A stretch of 15,145 nucleotides of DNA from an uncultured Oscillospiraceae bacterium (lineage in GTDB: Bacteria; Bacillota; Clostridia; Oscillospirales; Oscillospiraceae): assembly GCA_900769995.1 (NCBI GenBank), contig CAAGIT010000095.1, positions 1-15,145 on the forward strand, in the 5' to 3' direction. Both the position numbers and the translations under genes were made by a program. This document shows positions 1 to 6,874 of this stretch, in pieces. The notes beneath the pieces were generated by a model, which saw nothing but the letters and a program-made list of their open reading frames with translations, was not told the origin of the DNA and did no database searches. How positions within the stretch are numbered: the stretch's first letter is position 1; each line of letters opens with the position of its first letter.

Positions 1-854
1 AAGCCGTCAAGCTCCTCGATAACGATCGCGCGATCGACCGAGGCTGCAAAGTCAGACAGCAGCTTCTTCGGCAGCGGCCAGATCATACCGAGCTTCAAAA
101 CGCTGACATCCTCGCCGCAGATCTCGCGCACATAATCATAGCAGGTGCTCGAGGTAATGATACCGAGCTTCTTATCCGTGCCGCGTTCCCAGCGGTTGCA
201 GGCGGCTGTCTCGGCATATTCTGCCAGTGCCTCCAGGCGTGCCTCAACGATCGGATGGCGTTTCTTTGCGTTGCCGGGCATCATGATGTACTTCTGCGGA
301 TTCTTTTCGTATGTTTTCTGCGGAAGCTCCACACGGTCGGAGGTTTCCACAATGCTCTGACAGTGCGCCACACGGGTGCACATTTTCATCAGAACCGGTG
401 TGTCGTACTTCTCGGAAAGCTCATACGCAAGTGCCGCAAAGGACATTGCCTCCGCGGAGTCCGACGGCTCAAGCATCGGGAGCTTGGCAGCCTTTGCATA
501 GTTACGGGAATCCTGCTCATTCTGCGAGCTGTGCATGCCGGCATCGTCCGCAACGCCGATGATCATACCCGCGTTCACGCCGGTGTAAGCGATGGTGAAC
601 AGCGGATCGGCCGCAACATTCAAGCCGACGTGCTTCATGCCGCAGAAGCTGCGCTTACCCGCCAGCGACGCACCGAATGCCGCTTCCATCGCGACCTTTT
701 CATTCGGCGCCCACTCCGCGTGAATTTCGTTATATTTCGCGGCAAACTCCGTGATTTCGGTGCTCGGAGTGCCGGGGTAGCTGGATACAAAGCTGCAGCC
801 CGCTTCATACAAACCGCGTGCCAAAGCTTCGTTGCCGAGCATGAGTTTTTTCAT
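1..854 (-). CDS. iorA: Indolepyruvate ferredoxin oxidoreductase alpha subunit, N-terminal part
   Basis: The gene is cut by the left edge; about 284 N-terminal codons are present, where the family normally has about 580-640 residues. IorA with IorB oxidatively decarboxylates arylpyruvates (indolepyruvate, phenylpyruvate) to aryl-acetyl-CoA, using thiamine diphosphate, CoA and ferredoxin in the cytoplasm; the reaction is reversible. Translation from the ATG at 854 gives MKKLMLGNEALARGLYEAG, then the pyrimidine-domain motif SYPGTPSTE (about residues 25-33), NEKVAMEAAFGAS (51-63) and DDAGMHSSQNEQDSR (103-117). All are hallmarks of IorA, with Ala where DDPG is usual. The C-terminal thiamine-diphosphate and 4Fe-4S ferredoxin domains, and iorB, would lie beyond the window. 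A GGGGGA ribosome site precedes the start. It follows the symporter gene by 60 nt but has its own promoter. The family call is very secure; the true substrate is inferred. Confidence 0.95.
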   Translation of the reverse strand, partial: MKKLMLGNEALARGLYEAGCSFVSSYPGTPSTEITEFAAKYNEIHAEWAPNEKVAMEAAFGASLAGKRSFCGMKHVGLNVAADPLFTIAYTGVNAGMIIGVADDAGMHSSQNEQDSRNYAKAAKLPMLEPSDSAEAMSFAALAYELSEKYDTPVLMKMCTRVAHCQSIVETSDRVELPQKTYEKNPQKYIMMPGNAKKRHPIVEARLEALAEYAETAACNRWERGTDKKLGIITSSTCYDYVREICGEDVSVLKLGMIWPLPKKLLSDFAASVDRAIVIEELDG

Positions 855-866
855 GGTCATTCCCCC

Positions 867-883
867 ATAAATCGGTGATTTAT
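867..883 (-). promoter_or_regulatory. Inverted repeat before iorA ribosome site
   Basis: Perfect 7-bp arms (ATAAATC / GATTTAT) are separated by 3 nt. The repeat lies between the -10 element of the iorA promoter and its GGGGGA ribosome site. It may be an operator, or a small hairpin at the 5' end of the mRNA. The arms are AT-rich and could arise by chance. Confidence 0.4.
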
Positions 884-885
884 CG

Positions 886-914
886 ATTATACATCAATTA
901 TCGACAAATTGCAA
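886..914 (-). promoter_or_regulatory. Promoter for iorA
   Basis: On the minus strand a -35 TTGCAA (909-914) and a perfect -10 TATAAT (886-891) are separated by exactly 17 nt, about 30 nt upstream of the iorA ATG. The -35 ends one base before the stop codon of the upstream symporter gene, so iorA can be transcribed independently of it as well as by read-through. Confidence 0.65.
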
Positions 915-2501
915 CTATTCGCCCAAGGACTCTTTGACCGAAACAACTCGGTTTTCGTCATAGCAGGAGAACATTTCATCCACCTTTGCCTTGTCAGGCT
1001 TCCTGGTCAGCAGGGATACGATCGGCACCAGCACCAGACCGCCCAGCATGGCGATCGCACCGGAGTGGATCGAGGTTGCAAAAACGGTATTGTCCAGCAG
1101 CGCCACACCAAAGGAGAAGCCGCCAAGTGTCTTGGCAAGCTGCACCATGGAGATGCACACGCCCCAGCCAAAGCTGAACCAGCAGGCAGCCTTGGTCGTT
1201 TTCTTCCAAAACAGGCCATAGAGGAACGGGGCCAGGAACGAGCCAGCCAACGCGCCCCAGGAAACGCCCATAAGCTGTGCGATAAACACGATATTCGACT
1301 TTGCCTGTACGATGGCGAGCACGGCAGAGATCAGAATGAACATTGCAACGAACACACGCATGATACGCATTTTCTTCTTTTCCGTGAATGCCTTTTTCTG
1401 TGCCGGTGCGATCAGGTCGAGGGTGATGGACGAGCTGGATGTCAGCACCAGCGAGGAAAGCGTGGACATGGAGGCAGAGAACACCAAAACCAAAACAATA
1501 CCGATCAGCAGCGGCGAAAGGCCTGCCAGCATCGTGGGAATGATGCTGTCATAGACAGGCGTCACACCGTCAGCCTGATACTCAATGCTGCCGGAGAACA
1601 GTCTGCCAAAGCCGCCGAGGAAATAGCAGCCGCCTGCGACAACAACTGCGAAAATGGTCGAGATCACGGTGCCCTTTTTGATGGAAGCCTCATCCTTGAT
1701 CGCATAGAACTTGCCCACCATCTGCGGCAAGCCCCAAGTGCCAAGAGAGGTCAAAATGATGACAAAGAACAAGAACCAGGGATCGGCGCCAAAGAACGAG
1801 GTGAATGCGCCCTTGAATTCCGTTCCTGCGCTTGTCCAGCTCGATTCCATTGACAGCTTCGCGATCGCTTCGGACAGGCCGCCCTGACCGGCAAGAACCG
1901 CTGCGATGACAGCCACAATGCCGATCATCATAATCAGGCCCTGCACGAAATCGTTGACCGCCGTTGCCACATAGCCGCCGATGATGACATAAACCGCCGT
2001 CAGAACCGCCATGGCAATGACGCACCACGTGTATTCCACGCGCGGGAATGCCATCGTGAACAGTCTGGAAAGGCCGTTAAACAGTGACGCGGTATAGGGG
2101 ATCAGGAAAATAAAGACAATGATGGATGCCGCAGTGCGCAGGCCGTTCGAGCCGTAACGCAAGCCGAAGAAGTCCGGCATCGTGCGGGAGTTCAGGTGTT
2201 GGGTCATGATGCGGGTACGTCTGCCGAGGACGATCCACGCCAGCAGAGAGCCGAGGAACGCGTTGCCCAAACCGATCCATGTGGAGGCAAGGCCGAATCT
2301 CCAACCGAACTGACCGGCATAGCCGACAAAAATAACGGCAGAGAAATAAGAAGTACCAAAGGCAAAGGCGGTAAACCACGCACCGACGGAACGTCCGCCG
2401 AGCACAAAGCCATCCACGCTTTTTGCACTTTTGCGGCAGGCCACGCCAATGAGCACGGTCATGGTAAAAAACACGACGAGCATTAAAATTTTCAAGAACA
2501 T
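915..2501 (-). CDS. Sodium:solute symporter family permease
   Basis: A 528-residue inner-membrane secondary transporter of the SSS family (SLC5-like), which imports small organic solutes with Na+. The protein is almost entirely hydrophobic helices joined by short loops, compatible with the usual 13. The N-terminal helix is followed by the typical SxxGFxLGGRSVGAW loop (28-42). The helix-8 Na+ site shows as FSASMSTLSSLVLTSSS (341-357) followed by TLDL, a recognisable SSS signature. Length is normal for the family. The start ATG has a good AGAGGGAG ribosome site. It lies 30 nt downstream of the acyl-CoA ligase gene and 60 nt upstream of iorA, so uptake of a carboxylate for CoA activation is a reasonable inference; proline, pantothenate, acetate or sugar specificity cannot be told from sequence alone. 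Confidence 0.88.
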   Translation of the reverse strand: MFLKILMLVVFFTMTVLIGVACRKSAKSVDGFVLGGRSVGAWFTAFAFGTSYFSAVIFVGYAGQFGWRFGLASTWIGLGNAFLGSLLAWIVLGRRTRIMTQHLNSRTMPDFFGLRYGSNGLRTAASIIVFIFLIPYTASLFNGLSRLFTMAFPRVEYTWCVIAMAVLTAVYVIIGGYVATAVNDFVQGLIMMIGIVAVIAAVLAGQGGLSEAIAKLSMESSWTSAGTEFKGAFTSFFGADPWFLFFVIILTSLGTWGLPQMVGKFYAIKDEASIKKGTVISTIFAVVVAGGCYFLGGFGRLFSGSIEYQADGVTPVYDSIIPTMLAGLSPLLIGIVLVLVFSASMSTLSSLVLTSSSSITLDLIAPAQKKAFTEKKKMRIMRVFVAMFILISAVLAIVQAKSNIVFIAQLMGVSWGALAGSFLAPFLYGLFWKKTTKAACWFSFGWGVCISMVQLAKTLGGFSFGVALLDNTVFATSIHSGAIAMLGGLVLVPIVSLLTRKPDKAKVDEMFSCYDENRVVSVKESLGE

Positions 2502-2531
2502 GATAACTCCCTCTTTCCAAAAGTATACGGG

Positions 2532-4169
2532 TTAATGTGTCGTCTGAGCTTCCACGAGTCTGCCATGGCAATACTTTTCACGCAGTGCCGGCTTTTCGAT
2601 CTTGCCGGTCGGATTGCGGGGTACCTTTTCAAAGATAATCTTTCTCGGACGCTTGTAGCGCGGCAGCGCCTTGCAGAAGTTATTGATCTCCTCCTCCGTG
2701 CAGGTCACGTCCTCCTTCAATTCGATAATCGCCGCCGCAATCTCGCCCAGACGGGCATCCGGCAAGCCGATCACTGCCACGTCCTTGATCTTGTCATTCG
2801 TGCGCAGGAAGTCCTCGATCTGCACGGGATAGAGATTCTCGCCGCCGGAGATGACAACGTCCTTTTTGCGGTCAACCAGGTAGATGAAGCCGTCGGCATC
2901 CTCCTTCGCCATATCGCCGGTATAGAGCCAGCCGTCCTTCAAGACCTCCTCCGTCGCTTCCTGATTCTTATAGTAGCAGAGCATCACGCCATCGCCATGG
3001 ACGATCAGCTCACCGACCTCTCCGCGCTGCACTTCTTTGCCTTCCCCATCGACAATTTTCGCTTCCCAGCCAAAACCGGGCTTGCCGATCGCGCCGACCT
3101 TGTGAATATTCTCTACGCCCAAATGGACACAGCCGGGGCCGATGGATTCGGACAGGCCGTAGTTCGTGTCATACTTGTGATGCGGAAAGTATTTCAGCCA
3201 ACGGTGAATCAGACTGGGCGGCACCGGCTGCGCGCCGATGTGCATGAGCCGCCACTGGTCGAGCATATAGCTGTTGATGTCGATTTTTCCCGCATCCAGC
3301 GCATCGAGCAAGTCCTGCGCCCAAGGCACCAGCAGCCAGACGATGGTGCACTTTTCCTCCGTGACCGCGCGTAAAATCCATTCCGGCTTTACACCGCGCA
3401 GAAGCACCGCCTTGCTGCCCGAGAGCAAACTGCCGAACCAGTGCATTTTCGCGCCCGTATGATACAGCGGAGGAATACAGAGGAACACATCCTCGCGTGT
3501 CTGACCGTGATGGTTTTGTTCGGTCAGGCAGGCGTGTACCAACGCCTGATGGTTATGTAAGATCGCTTTCGGGAAGCCCGTAGTTCCCGAGGAAAAATAG
3601 ATCGCCGCGTAATCGTCCGGCTCCATGCAGACAGGAGGTGCAGACGGCGCACAATAATTGACCAGCTCCAAATAGGATTCGGCAAACTCCGGTACCTGCG
3701 TGCCGACATAGAACATCGTCTTGACACGGGTCAGACGCGGCACGATCGGCTCCATCCGTTCGGTAAATTCGGGGCCGAATACCAAAACCTCGACATCCGC
3801 CAGTTCCAGACAATACTCGATCTCATCGGAGGAATACCGGAAGTTCATCGGCACGACGATGGCACCCGCCTTCAGTGTGCCGAAGTAGATCGGCAGCCAT
3901 TCCAAGCAGTTCATCAGCAGGATGCCGACCTTTTGTCCGCGCTTGATGCCGCGGCTGAGCAGCAGGTTCGCAAAGCGGTTTGCTTTTTTATCAAACTGTC
4001 CCCATGTGATCTCCCGACGGTACGGCAAATCAGGGCGCGTATTCTCAATCAGGCTGAAATCGCGCCATGTGACCGCCTGATCGCGTTCCTCGGAGGGGTT
4101 GATCTCAACAAGCGCAACCTCCTCGCCATATAGACGCGCATTTTTCTCCAAAAAATCCGTAATTACCAT
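2532..4169 (-). CDS. AMP-forming acyl-CoA synthetase (class I ligase)
   Basis: A 545-residue member of the ANL superfamily, which activates a carboxylic acid with ATP to an acyl-adenylate and then to acyl-CoA. Signatures in order: the P-loop-like A3 motif SSGTTGFPK (193-201), PPLYHTG (233-239), A5 YGLSES (337-342), A7 GWLYTGD (413-419), the hinge DRKKDVVISGGENLYP (433-448), and the catalytic Lys motif NPTGKIEK (519-526). Residues 27-53 hold a polar insert before the usual start of homology (ITWGQFD). I chose the ATG at 4169 because GAGGAG lies 6 nt upstream; an in-frame ATG at 4205 falls inside a terminator hairpin and has no ribosome site. Next to iorA and a symporter, an aryl- or branched-chain acid is a likely substrate, but a medium-chain fatty acid cannot be excluded. 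Confidence 0.92.
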   Translation of the reverse strand: MVITDFLEKNARLYGEEVALVEINPSEERDQAVTWRDFSLIENTRPDLPYRREITWGQFDKKANRFANLLLSRGIKRGQKVGILLMNCLEWLPIYFGTLKAGAIVVPMNFRYSSDEIEYCLELADVEVLVFGPEFTERMEPIVPRLTRVKTMFYVGTQVPEFAESYLELVNYCAPSAPPVCMEPDDYAAIYFSSGTTGFPKAILHNHQALVHACLTEQNHHGQTREDVFLCIPPLYHTGAKMHWFGSLLSGSKAVLLRGVKPEWILRAVTEEKCTIVWLLVPWAQDLLDALDAGKIDINSYMLDQWRLMHIGAQPVPPSLIHRWLKYFPHHKYDTNYGLSESIGPGCVHLGVENIHKVGAIGKPGFGWEAKIVDGEGKEVQRGEVGELIVHGDGVMLCYYKNQEATEEVLKDGWLYTGDMAKEDADGFIYLVDRKKDVVISGGENLYPVQIEDFLRTNDKIKDVAVIGLPDARLGEIAAAIIELKEDVTCTEEEINNFCKALPRYKRPRKIIFEKVPRNPTGKIEKPALREKYCHGRLVEAQTTH

Positions 4170-4187
4170 ATATTTCTCCTCTGTTGT

Positions 4188-4218
4188 AAAAAAAGCCTCC
4201 CGCATAAAGCAGGAGGCT
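4188..4218 (-). terminator. Intrinsic terminator in the ligase leader
   Basis: On the minus strand a 10-bp stem (AGCCTCCTGC / GCGGGAGGCT, one G-U pair) with a 5-nt loop is followed by seven T residues. It ends only about 18 nt before the ligase start codon and just before its ribosome site, so any transcript from the promoter at 4258-4286 must pass through it. It can act as a simple terminator for the upstream LTA-synthase/thioesterase transcript, but its place inside the ligase leader suggests attenuation. Confidence 0.85.
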
Positions 4219-4257
4219 GAAAGTCTTCACCCGTAAGGTGTCTTGCTTTACTCTTAC
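4188..4257 (-). promoter_or_regulatory. Candidate attenuator or small riboswitch leader
   Basis: This is the predicted 5' leader of the ligase mRNA, from just after the -10 element to the terminator. It contains a small hairpin (CACC-UUACG-GGUG, 4228-4240). A 7-nt segment UAAAGCA (4244-4250) is exactly complementary to UGCUUUA inside the terminator stem-loop (4205-4211), so a competing or pseudoknot pairing is available. A second alternative is GUAAG (4253-4257) with CUUAC (4233-4237). I do not recognise a known riboswitch class, no leader-peptide ORF is apparent, and it is too short for a T-box. Confidence 0.45.
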
Positions 4258-4286
4258 ACTTTAACAATTTTAATAGTTAAAGTCAA
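4258..4286 (-). promoter_or_regulatory. Promoter and overlapping operator for the ligase
   Basis: On the minus strand -35 TTGACT (4281-4286) and -10 TAAAGT (4258-4263) are separated by 17 nt, with a TG extended -10 element. A perfect inverted repeat, ACTTTAAC-N10-GTTAAAGT (4258-4283), spans nearly the whole promoter, the layout expected for a repressor operator. The -35 overlaps the stop codon of the thioesterase gene. No second copy of this repeat was found in the window, so the regulator is unknown. Confidence 0.65.
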
Positions 4287-4711
4287 GTGTTTTCTGCTTT
4301 TTGTTCCGTCTTTCTCAACACAAATCCGTTCACGCAGGCATGGGCGACCTGTGTCCCCAAATCATCGCGGACATCCACCTCGAAAAGCGACGTAGAACGA
4401 CCCTGTTTGATGCATTTTGCTTCTGCAATCAGGCACGTCCCTTTTGCGGCACTCAAAAACGTAATATCCGCGTGCAGGCTGATCGTATCCGTATCCACCG
4501 CATGACCATTTGCCGCAACCGCAGCGGCAAAATCCGCCAGCGTAAAAATCGCTCCGCCCATCGGTGCGCCACGCATATTTCGGTGGATCGGCGTGAGCGG
4601 CATTTGCACCTTGGCGTAGCCGGGTCGTGCCTCCACGATCTCAATTTGTGCCGCTTCGGTGGCAAATCGGTCATGGGAAAATCTCGTGCGAATCTCACCT
4701 AATGTCGGCAT
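4283..4711 (-). CDS. PaaI-like hotdog-fold thioesterase
   Basis: A 142-residue single-domain hotdog protein of the PaaI/YdiI type, which hydrolyses acyl- or aryl-acyl-CoA thioesters in the cytoplasm. The active-site stretch is HRNMRGAPMGGAIFTLAD (43-60), with the catalytic Asp at 60 and the two Gly at 52-53. The usual His of the HGG motif is replaced by Met51. The central strand follows as SLHADITFLSAAKG (78-91). GAGGTGA precedes the ATG. It starts 9 nt after the LTA-synthase stop codon, so the two are probably co-transcribed, and it precedes the acyl-CoA ligase; a role in releasing or proof-reading the CoA ester made by that ligase is inference. Confidence 0.85.
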   Translation of the reverse strand: MPTLGEIRTRFSHDRFATEAAQIEIVEARPGYAKVQMPLTPIHRNMRGAPMGGAIFTLADFAAAVAANGHAVDTDTISLHADITFLSAAKGTCLIAEAKCIKQGRSTSLFEVDVRDDLGTQVAHACVNGFVLRKTEQKAENT

Positions 4712-4720
4712 CGCTTCACC

Positions 4721-6706
4721 TCATTCCAACTGTATGGTATTGCTGCAGCTCAGAATCCTGAGCGAATCTCCGGCAGATACCTGCGCCACATATAAGATAC
4801 TTTCTTCCTCGAGCGTGATCTCCCGTACCAGCAGGCACTCTGACGAGATATATTCCGTCAGGTAATCTGTTTCGTTGATATACACCACGCTGAACGGCGT
4901 AAAATTCTCACCCTCGACACGCAGATCCTCTCCATCGATCACTGCACCATACACGACAACGTCCTCCACATCATAGCGCATCGGCTTTGATGCAGGCTTC
5001 GTCAAGCCGTCCGCGTTGAACCGCTCGCCTTGCAGGAGATCATATTCCAAAATTTGCAGATCATCCTGATAAGCCGTATTCTCCTCGCTGTCGCACGCAT
5101 AATGCTGATGCAAACGGAACAACAACCCCTCATGAACACCGCACAGCTCGGTCACATAGGCGGCAAGCTGATAGGTCTGCAAATCCCGATCTGCCTTCTC
5201 CATCGCAAAATTCGCCCAGATCACATACTCCGTTGTCTGCGTGTCGCCGTAAGACAGCTCATCTTCTGCAAAGTTGAAGCTCGGAATATGGTCGCCATAG
5301 AATACCACAACCGTCGGTTCCTCCCATTGCTCCAGCTCCCTTGTCAGCGCTCCAACGAAAGCATCACATCCCCTGAGCTGATAGAGGTAGTATTCCAAGC
5401 CGTTTTTCCGTGCTTCATCCTCTACGCCCTGCACACCGATGATCGGCGCGCCTTCGATTGGCTCAGAGGGATATTTCCCGTGCGGCTGTACGGAAACGGT
5501 AAACGTCAGATCGCGGTCGGGCGTTATTTCCAGCGTTTTGAGGATTTCCTCCACGAGAACCATATCGGTCGCCCAGCCGTTTGGCGTATACTCCACGTCA
5601 TTCATATATTCGAGCGATGTATACGTTTGAAAACCCAGATTTTCATAGACGACATCGCGGTCATAGAAAGTCGCATTGTTGTTATGGATCGCATGGGTAC
5701 TGTATCCGATTTCCTGCAGTGCGGTCGAAATGGAGTCGATCGGACGATCGCCAAGCACCGTCATGTAGGGATACTCGCCGACACCGAAATGCCGCAGATT
5801 CATTCCCGTCAGCACCTCAAACTCCGTATTCGCCGTACCCGCACCGATCGCGGGCACGGAAAGAAGCCCTGTTGTACAGCTCTGTTTCAGGCTTCGGAAA
5901 TTCGGAATCGGATCCTCGTCGAACGTCAATCCCTTCAAATACGTCGGATCGAAGAAGGATTCCAACTGGACAAACACAAGATTGGGCGGATTCTGAATGG
6001 TCGCAGGCACACGCTCTGTTTCTTTCACGATATGACTCACTGCGTTTTCGGAATAATCCTCCGGCTCATCCACGCCGCCGGTCACCAGGCTTGCCGCAAA
6101 ACCATAGGCAAAACCATTCTCTCTGTATGCCTCCGGAAGATTGGAAAAACCCGTTGTGCCTGCCAAAACACCACAGCCGGTCAGCAAGGAGGTCAGCCCC
6201 CATAATCCCAGCCAAAGCGCCGCCAAATGTGTTACGGAAAACAGGAGCATAAAACCCCTCTTTTTTGTACCCAGCCAAAGCAGAACCACGCACCCGATCA
6301 CCGCGGAGATTCCAACGATCAGTATTCCCAGCACAAATCCGCCCAGATATTTTTCAAAAATATCACGCACAGATGCCATCAGCCAAATATCCGATGCCGT
6401 AAGCGGCATGGAGCGATGCAGCATCAGGAAAAAGTTCGTGATCGAGATCCCGAGCCAGACCGCTGCGATCACCGAAAGATAAAATTTCCGCTTGGAAAAC
6501 AGGAGTGACACAGCCAGCGTACAAAAGATCAGATATACATTATATATGAATTCCAAAGGATTCATCCAAAGAAACTCGAATAGTCCCATTATCGAACGGC
6601 GCGCAAGTATCTCCAATATTGCAGTCAGAAGCAGTGCTATCGCAAGGCAAAGCAGCAGCTCACCGTAGCTTTTGCGATTAAACTGCATCCGGATTTTTTT
6701 CATCAT
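4721..6706 (-). CDS. LTA synthase family sulfatase (phosphoglycerol transferase type)
   Basis: A 661-residue membrane protein with about five N-terminal helices (residues 15-180) followed by an extracytoplasmic sulfatase-fold domain. LtaS-type enzymes transfer glycerol-phosphate from phosphatidylglycerol to teichoic acid or related glycans. Catalytic landmarks: metal-binding Glu249 in FVQLESF, nucleophile Thr291 in GAGTANTEF, His409 in VQPHGKYP, and Asp472-His473 in FYGDHIPS. About 80 extra C-terminal residues (581-661) look like a small beta-sandwich (IPT/TIG-like), which is unusual. AGGAGGTGATC, an extended match to the 16S 3' end, lies upstream; the ATG at 6706 (or 6703) is chosen although the spacing from AGGAGG is long (14 nt). 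The GTG at 6721 overlaps the ribosome site and is unlikely. Its own promoter is divergent from the GTPase operon. Confidence 0.87.
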   Translation of the reverse strand: MMKKIRMQFNRKSYGELLLCLAIALLLTAILEILARRSIMGLFEFLWMNPLEFIYNVYLIFCTLAVSLLFSKRKFYLSVIAAVWLGISITNFFLMLHRSMPLTASDIWLMASVRDIFEKYLGGFVLGILIVGISAVIGCVVLLWLGTKKRGFMLLFSVTHLAALWLGLWGLTSLLTGCGVLAGTTGFSNLPEAYRENGFAYGFAASLVTGGVDEPEDYSENAVSHIVKETERVPATIQNPPNLVFVQLESFFDPTYLKGLTFDEDPIPNFRSLKQSCTTGLLSVPAIGAGTANTEFEVLTGMNLRHFGVGEYPYMTVLGDRPIDSISTALQEIGYSTHAIHNNNATFYDRDVVYENLGFQTYTSLEYMNDVEYTPNGWATDMVLVEEILKTLEITPDRDLTFTVSVQPHGKYPSEPIEGAPIIGVQGVEDEARKNGLEYYLYQLRGCDAFVGALTRELEQWEEPTVVVFYGDHIPSFNFAEDELSYGDTQTTEYVIWANFAMEKADRDLQTYQLAAYVTELCGVHEGLLFRLHQHYACDSEENTAYQDDLQILEYDLLQGERFNADGLTKPASKPMRYDVEDVVVYGAVIDGEDLRVEGENFTPFSVVYINETDYLTEYISSECLLVREITLEEESILYVAQVSAGDSLRILSCSNTIQLE

Positions 6707-6736
6707 AATGCTAACGATCACCTCCTAATCTTAATG

Positions 6737-6764
6737 AGTATAGCATTTATCGTCTAAAATGCAA
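6737..6764 (-). promoter_or_regulatory. Promoter for LTA synthase gene
   Basis: On the minus strand -35 TTGCAT (6759-6764) and -10 TATACT (6737-6742) are separated by 16 nt, about 10 nt upstream of the AGGAGG ribosome site. It is divergent from the promoter at 6803-6831. Confidence 0.65.
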
Positions 6765-6802
6765 CCGATTTTTCAGATTTCGTAAATATTTTGCAATAAT
6801 TC

Positions 6803-6831
6803 TTGAAAAAACAGTCAAAAAGTGATATAAA
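6803..6831 (+). promoter_or_regulatory. Promoter for the two-GTPase operon
   Basis: -35 TTGAAA (6803-6808) and -10 TATAAA (6826-6831) have 17-nt spacing and lie about 45 nt before the first gene. The AT-rich stretch between this and the divergent promoter contains one TCGTAA (6779-6784), which resembles a half Zur box without its partner half, so zinc control is not shown. Confidence 0.6.
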
Positions 6832-6874
6832 GGTTATTCAGAAAACTGTCATCAGGAAAGGAACATGATATTCT

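Noticed and set aside
909..1853. 314-codon open frame on the plus strand
   Set aside because: Opposite the sodium symporter gene, low-complexity polar sequence without family motifs or ribosome site.
2505..2531. Promoter between the ligase and symporter genes
   Set aside because: A TATACT occurs in the 30-nt gap, but no -35-like element lies 16-18 nt upstream; co-transcription is simpler.
4170..4205. Longer ligase start at 4205
   Set aside because: The extra 12 codons fall within the terminator hairpin and the ribosome site of the 4169 start, and there is no Shine-Dalgarno for 4205.
5030..6205. 391-codon open frame on the plus strand
   Set aside because: Opposite the LTA synthase gene, whose catalytic residues are all intact; the plus frame shows no domain.
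6777..6795. Zur-box-like sequence before the GTPase operon
   Set aside because: Only one TCGTAA half-site is present; the inverted partner is missing, so zinc regulation cannot be claimed from sequence.
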